From: CAVPOO01 sp963707015
GTDB taxonomy: Bacteria; Pseudomonadota; Gammaproteobacteria; Thiohalobacterales; Thiohalobacteraceae
Reading direction: 5' to 3'
Assembly (NCBI GenBank): GCA_963707015.1
Contig: CAVPOO010000001.1
Location: 62,001-126,000 of the forward strand
Length of the DNA stretch: 64,000 bases
This document shows positions 26,201 to 33,617 of the stretch, one piece after another. The position numbers and the translations under genes are program-made. Positions within the stretch are counted from its first letter, which is position 1; every line of letters starts with the position of its first letter. The notes under the pieces are model-generated. The model saw only the letters and a program-made list of their open reading frames with translations. It ran no database searches and was not told the DNA's origin.

Positions 26201-26636
26201 GGATTGCCATTTCTGTCACACCACGGCGACCTTCGTAGGCGGCACCTGGGTGCACGATGGCAGCACCGCAGGTAACTGCGACAGCTGCCACAATAACAAC
26301 GGTGGCGGTGCGACCGGCAAGCCGAATGGCCATCTGTCGACAACTGAACAGTGTGACGTCTGCCATAACACCAATGGCTGGGCGCCGACCACTTTCAGTC
26401 ATGATCCGAATGGGAATTATCCCGGTGATCACCATGCCAACCCGGGTTGCTCACAATGTCATGGCAATACGATCAGCAGTACTATTCCATGGTCCTACCC
26501 ACAATACGAGCCTGACTGCGCTGGTTGTCATGCCAATGACTACAAATCAGGCGTTGACAAGCACAACGGGCTGTCCAACGACCGGAACTGCGGCCAGTCA
26601 CGTTGTCACAGCGTCACCGAACGCAAGTGGAATTAA
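23211..26636 (+). CDS. Giant lipoprotein cytochrome c, 38 CXXCH plus one CX4CH
   Basis: The product is about 1141 residues. The N-terminus has a lipoprotein signal (FVLMLLLTAC, then GGGGSS), pointing to a membrane-anchored, probably outer-membrane protein. Residues about 45-145 resemble a PKD/Ig-like beta domain (IVAVRVGEIAMLDGTNS, YDWSF, GVYMVQLKVTGG). The rest is a chain of 38 CXXCH motifs in units of about 38-40 residues (DC..CHNT..F, FDHTGIVDNC..CHNG..A.GK), ending CAGCHANDYKSG and CGQSRCH (CX4CH). The conserved FDH/NH/GH histidines are likely haem ligands. The ATG at 23211 is chosen over the GTG at 23202. Up to 39 haems would span a long distance, so a cell-surface electron wire or reservoir is likely (inference). 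Confidence 0.8.
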   Translation: MPTQNHISSFTAYFFTFVLMLLLTACGGGGSSTSGDGFAQVSAGTAAVQARTGPIVAVRVGEIAMLDGTNSIATSSVNLTYDWSFNYKPDGSNAVLQNPTTATPSFTADARGVYMVQLKVTGGGITSVRDIQMVVATVAPERVTGPFNHPGLSSDCVNCHNGALDRDPVNDPGGQKILGKTATHVATSNSCETCHSPLGFDQIPFVDHQEVFGSCSQCHNGVLAIGKSPFHIETNAECDECHNTTAFLDLNPDGTFDHSGITRACQGCHNDTIARGQDQDHIATTTDCGFCHTTRGFLPAYPDHTGPDVVGKRCDSCHNDSIAAGPIPGHPVVNVDCEVCHSTTGFSMNGIFDHGVIDASVQPCSSCHNDTNSIKAPGMSVGHPATNGQDCGVCHNTTNFADATFDHTGRVDNCVECHGNPATIPSQQATTYNVSTHLTPIQDCSACHTPGTFATGVLDHATSPEVTTAATCASCHDDSISIGKGVNHLPTTEDCGVCHNTTAFVPTPFDHLGIDTNNCALCHNDNIAIGKPLNHVPTAEDCSSCHTVTDFTTFAGILYNHFGIDTNNCAQCHNTGIAPGKITNHIPADTECSICHDSTSTFTSNTFLTSVHNGLPRGCEGCHTAFFLPGTPPVRFKQSTHLPTSQDCYFCHTISAFSPASNFSHTGITGNCASCHNGGTNNIAAGAVGEPNDLVHTSINSDCSICHNTAAFIPQDVDHSRPDILSVRCDTCHNGNFPGIPGKNAFPGHVATTSDCSVCHNTTTFVGGFIDHDSPQVQNARCDSCHNGTDATGKVDKANHIPTSSDCDVCHIAGASFKPSTFSHQGITGNCATCHNGTFSTGMSVGHVPIGPNQDCSACHNTNTFSGANFDHTGIVDNCASCHNGSTAPGQIPPPNHVPTNQDCHACHQTTGFLPASFDHTGIVDNCSFCHAAGFATGKSSSHIATNQDCGVCHNTSTFVGAVFDHTGIVDNCESCHDGNTAKGKADAVPAHIATSLDCHFCHTTATFVGGTWVHDGSTAGNCDSCHNNNGGGATGKPNGHLSTTEQCDVCHNTNGWAPTTFSHDPNGNYPGDHHANPGCSQCHGNTISSTIPWSYPQYEPDCAGCHANDYKSGVDKHNGLSNDRNCGQSRCHSVTERKWN

Positions 26637-27027
26637 GAGGATCGGAATAACAACATAAAATCATCTGGGCGCGGTTCGTTTCCCTTAGCCGGGATTGCCG
26701 CGTCCTTATTTGTTTGCAGAGAACGCACAGACACCACGAAAACATATTGATCACCTGGTGCGTACTCTAACCCGGATTGAAACTGACCCGCTTCCATGCG
26801 GTATTTGCACCTGGCCCACATTTCTCACCAGCTTGCTAAGTGATGTCCCCACCCTCGAAATTGGCTTCAACCGCGCGCCGCTTACAGGATCTGTGCCATG
26901 ATGGTACTGGGATGCGATTGCTGCATGGCTGTTAAATTGCTATTGGGAAGATACCCAATCGTTAAACTTTCAAGTACTGGTAAACTTTTATAAATGAAAT
27001 ACCTGCAGACTCACATAGAAATAATGC
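26637..27027. other. Intergenic between giant cytochrome and AMIN remnant
   Basis: No gene is recognisable. The small frames on both strands are unsupported and the stretch is AT-rich from about 26940. No terminator hairpin with a T-run was found after the cytochrome stop. Confidence 0.4.
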
Positions 27028-27172
27028 TTAACAATCTGTTCTGTAACCCAGGCTCACACCGGTACCTGGTTCATAGCAGATATCGGTAACCGTCTGGCGA
27101 ATTACATCTATCGCAACTATCGTGTAGTTGCCATGATGAGCCCATCATTCATTGATATATGGAGGGCACATC

Positions 27173-27499
27173 ATGAATCCAAGCGTAACCAAAAGACAGG
27201 CCAATCGCCAGCGCTGGTTTGACCGTATCGAGGCCTGGAAGCAAAGCGGTCTGACCCAGAAAGCGTTTTGCGAACAGCAGCAACTTGGGTTGGGTTCTTT
27301 CCAACGTTGGCGCGGGATATTCATGCGGGGAGAAAAGCCAGAGGCATCATCAGCGATGCGCTTTGTGCCGGTGAACGTAACGGTTGACAAGGCATCGAGT
27401 CTTGCCTTGCTGATTGATGACCATCTGCGCATTGAGATACCTGCCGGTTTTGACCCCGTGACTTTGAGGCAGGTTGTCCAGGCACTCCAGGCGGCATGA
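27173..27499 (+). CDS. tnpA: IS66 accessory protein TnpA
   Basis: The product is 108 residues from the ATG at 27173 behind GGAGGG (27161-27166). It is a helix-turn-helix-type protein with WFDRIEAWKQSGLTQKAFCEQ and FQRWR, the standard signature of IS66 OrfA. It is required with TnpB for transposition in IS66 elements. It overlaps tnpB by ATGA at 27496-27499. It appears intact. Confidence 0.85.
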   Translation: MNPSVTKRQANRQRWFDRIEAWKQSGLTQKAFCEQQQLGLGSFQRWRGIFMRGEKPEASSAMRFVPVNVTVDKASSLALLIDDHLRIEIPAGFDPVTLRQVVQALQAA

Positions 27500-27628
27500 T
27501 CACCTTTGGATCAAACACCCGCGTCTATCTTGCGGCGGGGTCTACGGATATGAGAAAGGCGGTCAATGGGCTGATGGTATTGGTTTCCGATGTATTGGAG
27601 GCCGACCCCTTCTCGAGCCATTTGGTAA

Positions 27629-29083
27629 CTACTCACCCATATCCGCATAAATTTGTCCAGAAAGGGCCAACTGTATAGCGACCAGAGGATTGTATCCGTG
27701 ATTCGCCATGGTCTGTAAATAGCTGGAGATGCGGCAATAGGCCTCGGCATACTTGCTAGTTCTAAAACACCCCGACACCTTCTGTTTGACCTTGCTCATT
27801 CTCAAGTCACGCTCCGCTCGGTTATTGGTGAAGGATACATGAGATTCCTTGGCAAAGAGCAACACCGCCTCCTCATACTGTTTCATCCGCTCCCACAGGT
27901 TATGAGCATCCGACTTGGCGATCCTGCCCCGCTTGCCGTTCTGCCTGGGCGGTATGGGCGGGAGTTCCTTCCCGCCCCGGGTTAGGATGTTGCGATAGCG
28001 TTTCTGCAGGTTCTTGTACTCGTTCTGGGTCAGCTTCTTCCTTTTCCGCTTGGCGACGATAGCGCAGGTCTCCTGCAGCAGGCGCTTCATGTTTGTTGCC
28101 CAGGCGTAACCATTGGCGTCAATAATGAAGACCAACTCTCGCAGCAGGTGCGAACCGCACAGGCCATGGCCGCAATGATCATAGGCGAGATAGGAGGCCC
28201 AGCAGTCATGGATCACCACCCCACCATAGCGGGGGATCACGCCGATGGCCTCGATGGCTGCTTTCCCCCGTTTGGGGTGCAGGAACTTTAGGGTGATGTT
28301 GCCTGCCGAGCAGACGTGGATCCACTGGTTTCTCCTGTCGACTCGCAACGAGGTCTCGTCCACATGCATCGCGGGCATGGCCAGGATCGTTTCAATGCTG
28401 TCCTGTTCCCATTCCGCCAGGGTCTGATGCAGTTGCATCACGTAGTTCAGGATCGTCGCCTCCGATAGGATCATGCCGATCAGCGTCCTGATCGACTGCT
28501 GCACCCGCTTGAGGGAAAGCATCTGGGCGATCAGCAGGTTCAGGACGTAGGCCTTGATCCCTGCGCCGTATTGCAGCGGGCCGGGCATGTCCGCCGGAAA
28601 CCGGCCCTTGGTCTGTGACTGACAGCCGGGGCATTGCTTGATCTCGGCATCCACGTGGCTCACCACCTTTTCGAAGATGATGTCGATTCGGGTGCGTCTC
28701 TCGTGTCCCTGGCAGGGTGTATCACTGAGGTCTTCACCGCAGATCCCGCACTGGTTGACGGGGGCGATCTGGACGGTCTCAACGGTGCGCGTGTTGCCGG
28801 ACAGGGTATCGTTCTGTGACTTGCCCTTGCCCTTGGCGCCGGGCTGGGTCGCGGTGTTGTCCTGCTTTGCTGTCTGCGAGGAGGGCAGACTGGAGTTGCT
28901 GTTATCTTTGGGGGTGCGTTTTTCCATGAATACCGCCATCAGCACCTCGAACAGCATCAGCATGGCCTGGAACAGGGCGCGGCTTTCCGCGGCCATCGTG
29001 CCGGCGGCGGTCAGGCGCTCGAATTCCGCCTTGAGTGCGTCGAACTCTTCCCTGAGGGATTGTTTGTTGACGGTAGCCATCAT
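27629..29083 (-). CDS. IS66-family transposase, ISBst12 subgroup
   Basis: The product is 484 residues with an N-terminal coiled region, a Ser/Asn-rich link, a zinc-binding segment (CGICGEDLSDTPC and CPGCQ) and a DDE domain (MHVDETSLRV, VIHDCWASYLAYDHCGHGLCGSHLLREL, FTNNRAERDLRMSKVKQKVSGCFRT). This architecture is typical of IS66 transposases that act without TnpA/TnpB. The stop lies 4 bases inside the left terminal repeat. No internal stops, so it is likely functional. Confidence 0.9.
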   Translation of the reverse strand: MMATVNKQSLREEFDALKAEFERLTAAGTMAAESRALFQAMLMLFEVLMAVFMEKRTPKDNSNSSLPSSQTAKQDNTATQPGAKGKGKSQNDTLSGNTRTVETVQIAPVNQCGICGEDLSDTPCQGHERRTRIDIIFEKVVSHVDAEIKQCPGCQSQTKGRFPADMPGPLQYGAGIKAYVLNLLIAQMLSLKRVQQSIRTLIGMILSEATILNYVMQLHQTLAEWEQDSIETILAMPAMHVDETSLRVDRRNQWIHVCSAGNITLKFLHPKRGKAAIEAIGVIPRYGGVVIHDCWASYLAYDHCGHGLCGSHLLRELVFIIDANGYAWATNMKRLLQETCAIVAKRKRKKLTQNEYKNLQKRYRNILTRGGKELPPIPPRQNGKRGRIAKSDAHNLWERMKQYEEAVLLFAKESHVSFTNNRAERDLRMSKVKQKVSGCFRTSKYAEAYCRISSYLQTMANHGYNPLVAIQLALSGQIYADMGE

Positions 29084-29104
29084 CGGCGCCCCAATCCGGC
29101 AGGG

Positions 29105-29776
29105 CTATGCCGGTTCCCCGGCCTCAACCGCCATCATGGCCGAGAGCACCGCGAGGCGTTCCGCCCGGGGCATCGCCTGGTATTGCCGGCCCCAGTTCGC
29201 AGCCTTGCGCTTGATGCGCTGCCGGTCGGTGAAGTTCTTGCCCGCGTAGCTGGGCCAGTGCACCCGGTCGGGCGCAAAGTTGAACCAGAGCTTTTCGGTG
29301 CGCACCCCGGCCTGGTTCATGACCTGCAGTTCCAGGCTACGCCAGCCCGAGAGCAGCTCGTCGTACAGCGCCGAGGGGTAGCCGGACAGGATGACGTTGC
29401 AGGGCAGGGTCTTGAGCAATTCCAGCAGCTCGATGTGGTCGTGTTCCTCGTAGTCGAAGCGGTAGCGACGTCCCGAGCTGCGGGTGTGACGCAGATAGGG
29501 AGGATCACTGTAGATCAGTTCGCGCCCCCGGCAGTCATAGTCCGCCAGGAACCGGTGGGCGCAGCCGTTGACCTTCTCTACGGGATAGTCGCATTCAAAA
29601 TCCGCCAACGACTTTGGATTCCTGTCGATGCCGATGTTGTGCAGCGCAGCGGGCTTGCGCTTCATGATGGCCCCGCCGCCCAGGTGGGTCTCGATGTAGG
29701 TATCATGCGGCGGCATCAGGGCGATGATGGGCTGGCATAGACCGGAGGTGGCCTTTGATCCAAAATAGCTGCTCAT
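29105..29776 (-). CDS. D12-class DNA adenine-N6 methyltransferase (IS passenger)
   Basis: The product is 223 residues from the ATG at 29776, preceded by AAGGATCG. A longer frame to 29800 is less likely. It has an N-terminal FGSK and a cofactor-binding region (YIETHLGGGAIMKRKPA), the catalytic motif SDPPY (motif IV) and NVILSGYPS, as in Dam-like D12 enzymes. Target specificity cannot be told. The stop lies 21 bases before the transposase start, so the two form one transcription unit inside the IS. It could mark the element's DNA or affect the host's methylation. This is inference. Confidence 0.85.
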   Translation of the reverse strand: MSSYFGSKATSGLCQPIIALMPPHDTYIETHLGGGAIMKRKPAALHNIGIDRNPKSLADFECDYPVEKVNGCAHRFLADYDCRGRELIYSDPPYLRHTRSSGRRYRFDYEEHDHIELLELLKTLPCNVILSGYPSALYDELLSGWRSLELQVMNQAGVRTEKLWFNFAPDRVHWPSYAGKNFTDRQRIKRKAANWGRQYQAMPRAERLAVLSAMMAVEAGEPA

Positions 29777-30167
29777 GATCTTCGATCCTTTGCATTGCAC
29801 TGGATCAACAGCATAGAATCACAACGCTATGTTGTCAAGCTTCTATTTGTGCAGCTTTCTTAATGCGGACGGGGGCGAGTAGTTACGCCATTTGTTTGTT
29901 TTCTGCAATCGCCTGAGAGACAAGATCAAGATTCTGTACTGGCACAACAATGGATTCTGGCTTTTCTATCGACGTCTTGAGAAGCAACGATTCTGGTGGC
30001 CCGCAGACGGCGAACAGGCTTCGATTGAAATCACATCCCGTGAGTTAAGCTGGTTACTGGAGGGGCTGGATGTGACGCAGGTCAAGGCACATAAAACAGC
30101 GAAGTTTGCCTTGTTTTAAAGCATTATCTTGCTGCTTGTTGTGTAGGCATTTGATACAATCTCGCGC

Positions 30168-31805
30168 ATGCATTCAAGCGTTGTTTCTCTTTGCGATGAC
30201 CCGATCCAACTCAAGGCAGAGGTGGTTCAGTTACGCGACGTGGTCAAAGAAAATGAGCAGACCATTGCGGAAAAAGAGCACGCCTTAACCGAGAAAACCC
30301 AACGCATTGAACAGTTGCTCGATTACATCCTGCTGTTGCGCAAGCGCCAGTTCGGTGCCAGCGCAGATCGAACGAACAAAGATCAAGTCTCGCTGTTTGA
30401 TGAAGCCGAACTGGAACAGTTGCTGGCTGAGCTGAACCTACCCTCAGACCTGGATGCGGATAAACCCGCAACTCAAAGGAAAGCGATCGACGAACAAGGC
30501 GAGAAGGGGAAGCCTGTCCGTCGTGCACTACCGGCGAATCTCGATCGCATCGAAAAGATCATTGATCTCAGTGATGAAGAAAAGGCCGCCATGGGCGATG
30601 ACTGGACCTTCATTGGCTATGACACATCCGAGCAGTTGGCCGTTATCCCCCGGCAGCATTACGTCATCGCCTTCAAACGCGCCAAGTACGCACCGAATCA
30701 CGATGCGGTGGCTGGCGCGGAGCAAGGCCTCCAGATCGCGCCGCGCCCGGAGCAGATCCTGCCCAAATCAATCGCACACAGCTCAGTGATTGCCGATGTG
30801 GTCGTGCGCAAGTTTGTGGATGGATTGCCTTTCTACCGACAAGAAATTATCTATAACAGAGACAACATCGACCTCAGTCGTCAAACGATGAGCGGCTGGA
30901 TGATTCAACTCCATGAGCGGCTAACACCACTGATGACGGTGATGAAGCGACTACTCTATCAAGGTCGAGTCATCCATATCGATGAAACCCGGTTGCAGGT
31001 GCTCAATGAGCCGAACCGGGAAAACACGCAATTATCCTATATGTGGGTTTATGGCGGCGGTCCACCGAACAAACCAGTGATCTGGTATCAGTATGCGGAC
31101 AGCCGTAGCGGCGATGTACCCGAGGAATTTCTCTACCCGAAAGAAGAAGATCCTCCAGACGGGGCAATGTATTTGGTAACGGATGGCTACGAAGGCTATA
31201 ACGCCCTGTCCAAATCGCCCGGCATCCTGGGGCATGGCGCCTGCTGGGCGCATGTACGCAGACGCTTTGTCGAGGCGACGCACGGTCGCAAGAACACTGC
31301 CGCGGCTCATCAGATGGTGGCATTGATCAGCAAACTGTACCAGATTGAGCGTGTCGCCAGGAATAAAACCCCGCAAGAGCGAGAAGCCATTCGTCAGAAA
31401 AAGGCCGCACCGATCCTGGACAAGATCAAGACGTGGCTCGATGAGAAAGCCACAAAGGTACTGCCCAAGAGTCCATTGGGCGGAGCCATCTCCTATACCC
31501 TGAATCTCTGGCCGAGATTGACCACCCATCTCGAGGATGGTCACATCGAGATCGACAATAATAAGGTGGAAAACGCTATTCGTCCCTTTGTGATTGGCCG
31601 AAAGGGATGGTTATTTTCCGGAAGCCCGAGAGGAGCACATGCCAGTGCCACCCTTTATACCCTGGTGGAAACAGCCAAGGCGAACAAGCTGGAACCCTGG
31701 GCTTATCTGAATTACCTGTTTGAAAAACTTCCGTCTGCTAAATCGGAGCAGGCTCTGTTGGAACTACTGCCACAGAATTTAAAAATGGAAGACTTGGAAA
31801 GGTAG
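30168..31805 (+). CDS. tnpC: IS66 transposase TnpC
   Basis: The product is 545 residues with a leucine-zipper-like N-terminus (KENEQTIAEKEHALTEKTQRI...LLRKRQFGAS), a zinc-finger-like/HTH middle and a DDE domain with VIHIDETRLQVL, YLVTDGYEGYNALSK, GHGACWAHVRRRFVEATHGR and IDNNKVENAIRPFVIGRKGWLFSGS. Length and motifs are standard for IS66. It is intact, but its tnpB partner is split. Confidence 0.9.
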   Translation: MHSSVVSLCDDPIQLKAEVVQLRDVVKENEQTIAEKEHALTEKTQRIEQLLDYILLLRKRQFGASADRTNKDQVSLFDEAELEQLLAELNLPSDLDADKPATQRKAIDEQGEKGKPVRRALPANLDRIEKIIDLSDEEKAAMGDDWTFIGYDTSEQLAVIPRQHYVIAFKRAKYAPNHDAVAGAEQGLQIAPRPEQILPKSIAHSSVIADVVVRKFVDGLPFYRQEIIYNRDNIDLSRQTMSGWMIQLHERLTPLMTVMKRLLYQGRVIHIDETRLQVLNEPNRENTQLSYMWVYGGGPPNKPVIWYQYADSRSGDVPEEFLYPKEEDPPDGAMYLVTDGYEGYNALSKSPGILGHGACWAHVRRRFVEATHGRKNTAAAHQMVALISKLYQIERVARNKTPQEREAIRQKKAAPILDKIKTWLDEKATKVLPKSPLGGAISYTLNLWPRLTTHLEDGHIEIDNNKVENAIRPFVIGRKGWLFSGSPRGAHASATLYTLVETAKANKLEPWAYLNYLFEKLPSAKSEQALLELLPQNLKMEDLER

Positions 31806-32310
31806 GGTCAATCCTGCAGTTGCCCGGACGCTTACAGATATCGAGAATAGGTACGGCCTTGCTGTAGTTCCCGGCGAGTCGTTGCTTGTCAGTGATATCG
31901 GATTCGACGGTTTGAAGAAATCTGACCTGGATTTTGATTTCGTCAGCAGTTTCCCGTGGTGAGTGGCTGATATACTGAACCGGCAAAGTAAATTGCAGCC
32001 GCAGCTCCGGCGGTACTTTATTTTCGATACTTTCGCTATATTCAATGACGGTTGCCCGACTGGCAGACATGCCAACCAGGCAAAACGGCAAAAAGAATCA
32101 GAGTGTGTGTTTATAGATTGATCAAAACTGTCCCTGTCAATGGAGTGTTATTCTGTTATCCGGTTTATTTAAAAGTTTAAGGATATTTAATATCGCCTTA
32201 AGTAAGTGCCGTCATTGATTGTCTGATAATAAATTCCAGAACCTGTTTTCCATCTAAGCTGTACCTAAATATTCCATTCTCTATCGTTGGCGCTATGTTC
32301 CGGGCGTACA

Positions 32311-33048
32311 TTACTGTGTTGCAGGTGTCCAAGCATTGGTAGTATGGCAGCTTTCACAGTCATTGCCACTGGGAATATGGTTAACAGGCTTACCAACCGC
32401 TGTACTGTTATTGTGGCAGGAAAAACAGGCGCCAATGACTTCATTATGATCGACCCGGAACGGTATCCAGCTTGTAAATCGATGGCAGCTTTCACAGACA
32501 TTCGCGGTAGTGAGATGTGTCGGTTGCTTGCCGACGGCGATTACGTTGTTATGGCAGATGACACAGTTGCCGGTTACATTCTCGTGATGGAACCTCGCAT
32601 TAAACCAGGTAAAGGTTGTATGGCAATTGTCGCAATCATTGCTGCTTTGCACGTGATCCCGTGGCTTGCCGGTTGAAATACGACCGTTATGGCAACTGAA
32701 ACAACTGCCTAAAACGGCACTATGCTCGACTCTGCGAACGATGCTCCATGATTGTGTAATATGGCAATCATCGCAGAGGTTGGACGAATTAATATGATCA
32801 AGGCCTTTGTATTCTGCGCCACTCCGGGATGAACGGTCGTGGCATGAAAAACAGCGGGTCTGGGTTCCTTTGAATACACCGCCAATATGACAAAGCGCAC
32901 AATCAACCAGTCTGTGCGCGCCGGTCAGGGGGAACCCGGTAGAAAAATGGTCAAAATCGGTGTCCCCTTGTACTGTAAGCGGCAGGACAGCTATGACCAG
33001 GAGCGTGGCGGCACGATATAGTTGACTGATTGTGTGTTGTATATTCAT
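32311..33048 (-). CDS. Nine-haem cytochrome c, paralogue of the 14-haem protein
   Basis: The product is about 245 residues from the ATG at 33048, with a signal sequence (LYRAATLLVIAVLPLTVQG). An upstream start at 33093 is less likely. It has nine CXXCH motifs (CALCH to CESCH). It aligns with the first two thirds of the cytochrome at 7272: DFDHFSTGFPLTGAHR, GGVFKGTQTRCFSCH, NHIPSGNDCESCHTTNAW. It ends abruptly at TPATQ where the paralogue continues for five more motifs, including the CX3CH module, so it may be a truncated gene. It is followed on the same strand by the broken AMIN gene. Confidence 0.75.
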   Translation of the reverse strand: MNIQHTISQLYRAATLLVIAVLPLTVQGDTDFDHFSTGFPLTGAHRLVDCALCHIGGVFKGTQTRCFSCHDRSSRSGAEYKGLDHINSSNLCDDCHITQSWSIVRRVEHSAVLGSCFSCHNGRISTGKPRDHVQSSNDCDNCHTTFTWFNARFHHENVTGNCVICHNNVIAVGKQPTHLTTANVCESCHRFTSWIPFRVDHNEVIGACFSCHNNSTAVGKPVNHIPSGNDCESCHTTNAWTPATQ

Positions 33049-33521
33049 ATCGTTAATTCCGCCTGTCGGTATAGGAAGGATTAATACCCTCACCTTTTTT
33101 AATCTACTATAAGACTCAGGCTACTGGCAATCGCGCGCCGATGATTTTACAGCTTTTATTTCATACATAATCACTGCTGTCCCGTTAACTTCACAGCAAA
33201 ACGAGTTGATTTGGGTTGATCCGTTTATCGATGGGGGGATCACCCCTAAGCAAGGTGTATGAGGTCACGCTTTTCAAACAAGTTGATCTGCAGTAGTTGC
33301 AAGATTTGCTGCAGGCTTTTATCCAATGTCGACTGGAATTTGATAAAGGCAAGCAAGAGGTAAGCGCACAGCGCAATCCATATCTGGGTCAACACCGCGT
33401 TTTTGCTAGTCCCCAGAAAGGACTTGATCTTGAGGTTCTGTTTTATCCATTTTAAAGAACAGTTGTCGGGTAAAGGACTGGCGCGGTACCGAGCTCAAGG
33501 TCCGGCCCGTTTCCAGCCCCT

Positions 33522-33562
33522 CCCCATTAGAACCGCTCGTGAGGTTTTCCCTCAACCGGCTC
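33522..33562 (-). ncRNA. Group II intron domain V
   Basis: On the minus strand the segment starts GAGCCGGTTGAGGGAAAACC and ends GCGGTTCTAATGGGG. It forms the conserved 34-nucleotide-type hairpin with a GAAA-like loop that makes the ribozyme core. Domain VI follows to 33465. Confidence 0.8.
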
Positions 33563-33617
33563 ACCCAGCGGGCTTCGTCGGAAGGGTTATGAGTCCTGTC
33601 GATTCTGAGGGCCACTT

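Larger units (their letters stand above)
27625..29886 (-). mobile_element. ISBst12-type IS66 element carrying a DNA methylase
   Basis: The element is 2262 bp. Both ends begin GTAACTACTC and retain partial identity for about 27 bases. An 8-bp target duplication GCCATTTG lies at 27617-27624 and 29887-29894. It contains one transposase gene, as in the ISBst12 subgroup, plus a methyltransferase passenger gene upstream on the same strand. Confidence 0.85.
27496..30119 (+). pseudogene. tnpB: IS66 accessory protein TnpB, split by an ISBst12-type IS
   Basis: The first 43 codons (MITFGSNTRVYLAAGSTDMRK, then DPFSSHL) lie at 27496-27624. The remainder resumes at 29895 (FVFCNRLRDKIKILYWHNNG) and ends at the TAA at 30119. 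Together they give a normal TnpB of about 117 residues. The interruption makes the outer IS66 dependent on TnpB from elsewhere. Confidence 0.9.
27086..31835 (+). mobile_element. IS66-family element with nested IS
   Basis: The ends are GTAACCGTCTGG (27086) and, inverted, GTAAGCGTCCGG (31835). The 8-bp direct repeat AGATATCG flanks it at 27078-27085 and 31836-31843, the duplication size normal for IS66. It carries tnpA, tnpB and tnpC. Without the nested ISBst12-type IS it is about 2.5 kb. Confidence 0.85.
27028..32091 (-). pseudogene. AMIN-like periplasmic protein split by IS66
   Basis: The 5' part (32091 to 31844) encodes LQFTLPVQYISHSPRETADE and IQVRFLQTVES, then SKAVPILDI, matching the AMIN-like proteins at 8474 and 9081. 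The IS66 element enters at the ATATC codons. Rejoined across the 8-bp target copy, the frame continues at 27085 as CYEPGTG and stops at 27028, so the C-terminal strands seen in the paralogues are also lost. The start is poor: a TGA lies just upstream of the TTG at 32091, leaving only a short hydrophobic leader. It lies downstream of a multihaem cytochrome gene, in the same order as at 7272-8941. Confidence 0.7.

Noticed and set aside
23640..26600. Possible array of non-coding repeats
   Set aside because: They are protein-coding haem units of the giant cytochrome; the frame is open throughout.
31032..31544. Minus-strand frames opposite tnpC and other large genes
   Set aside because: They are antisense shadows of well-recognised genes.
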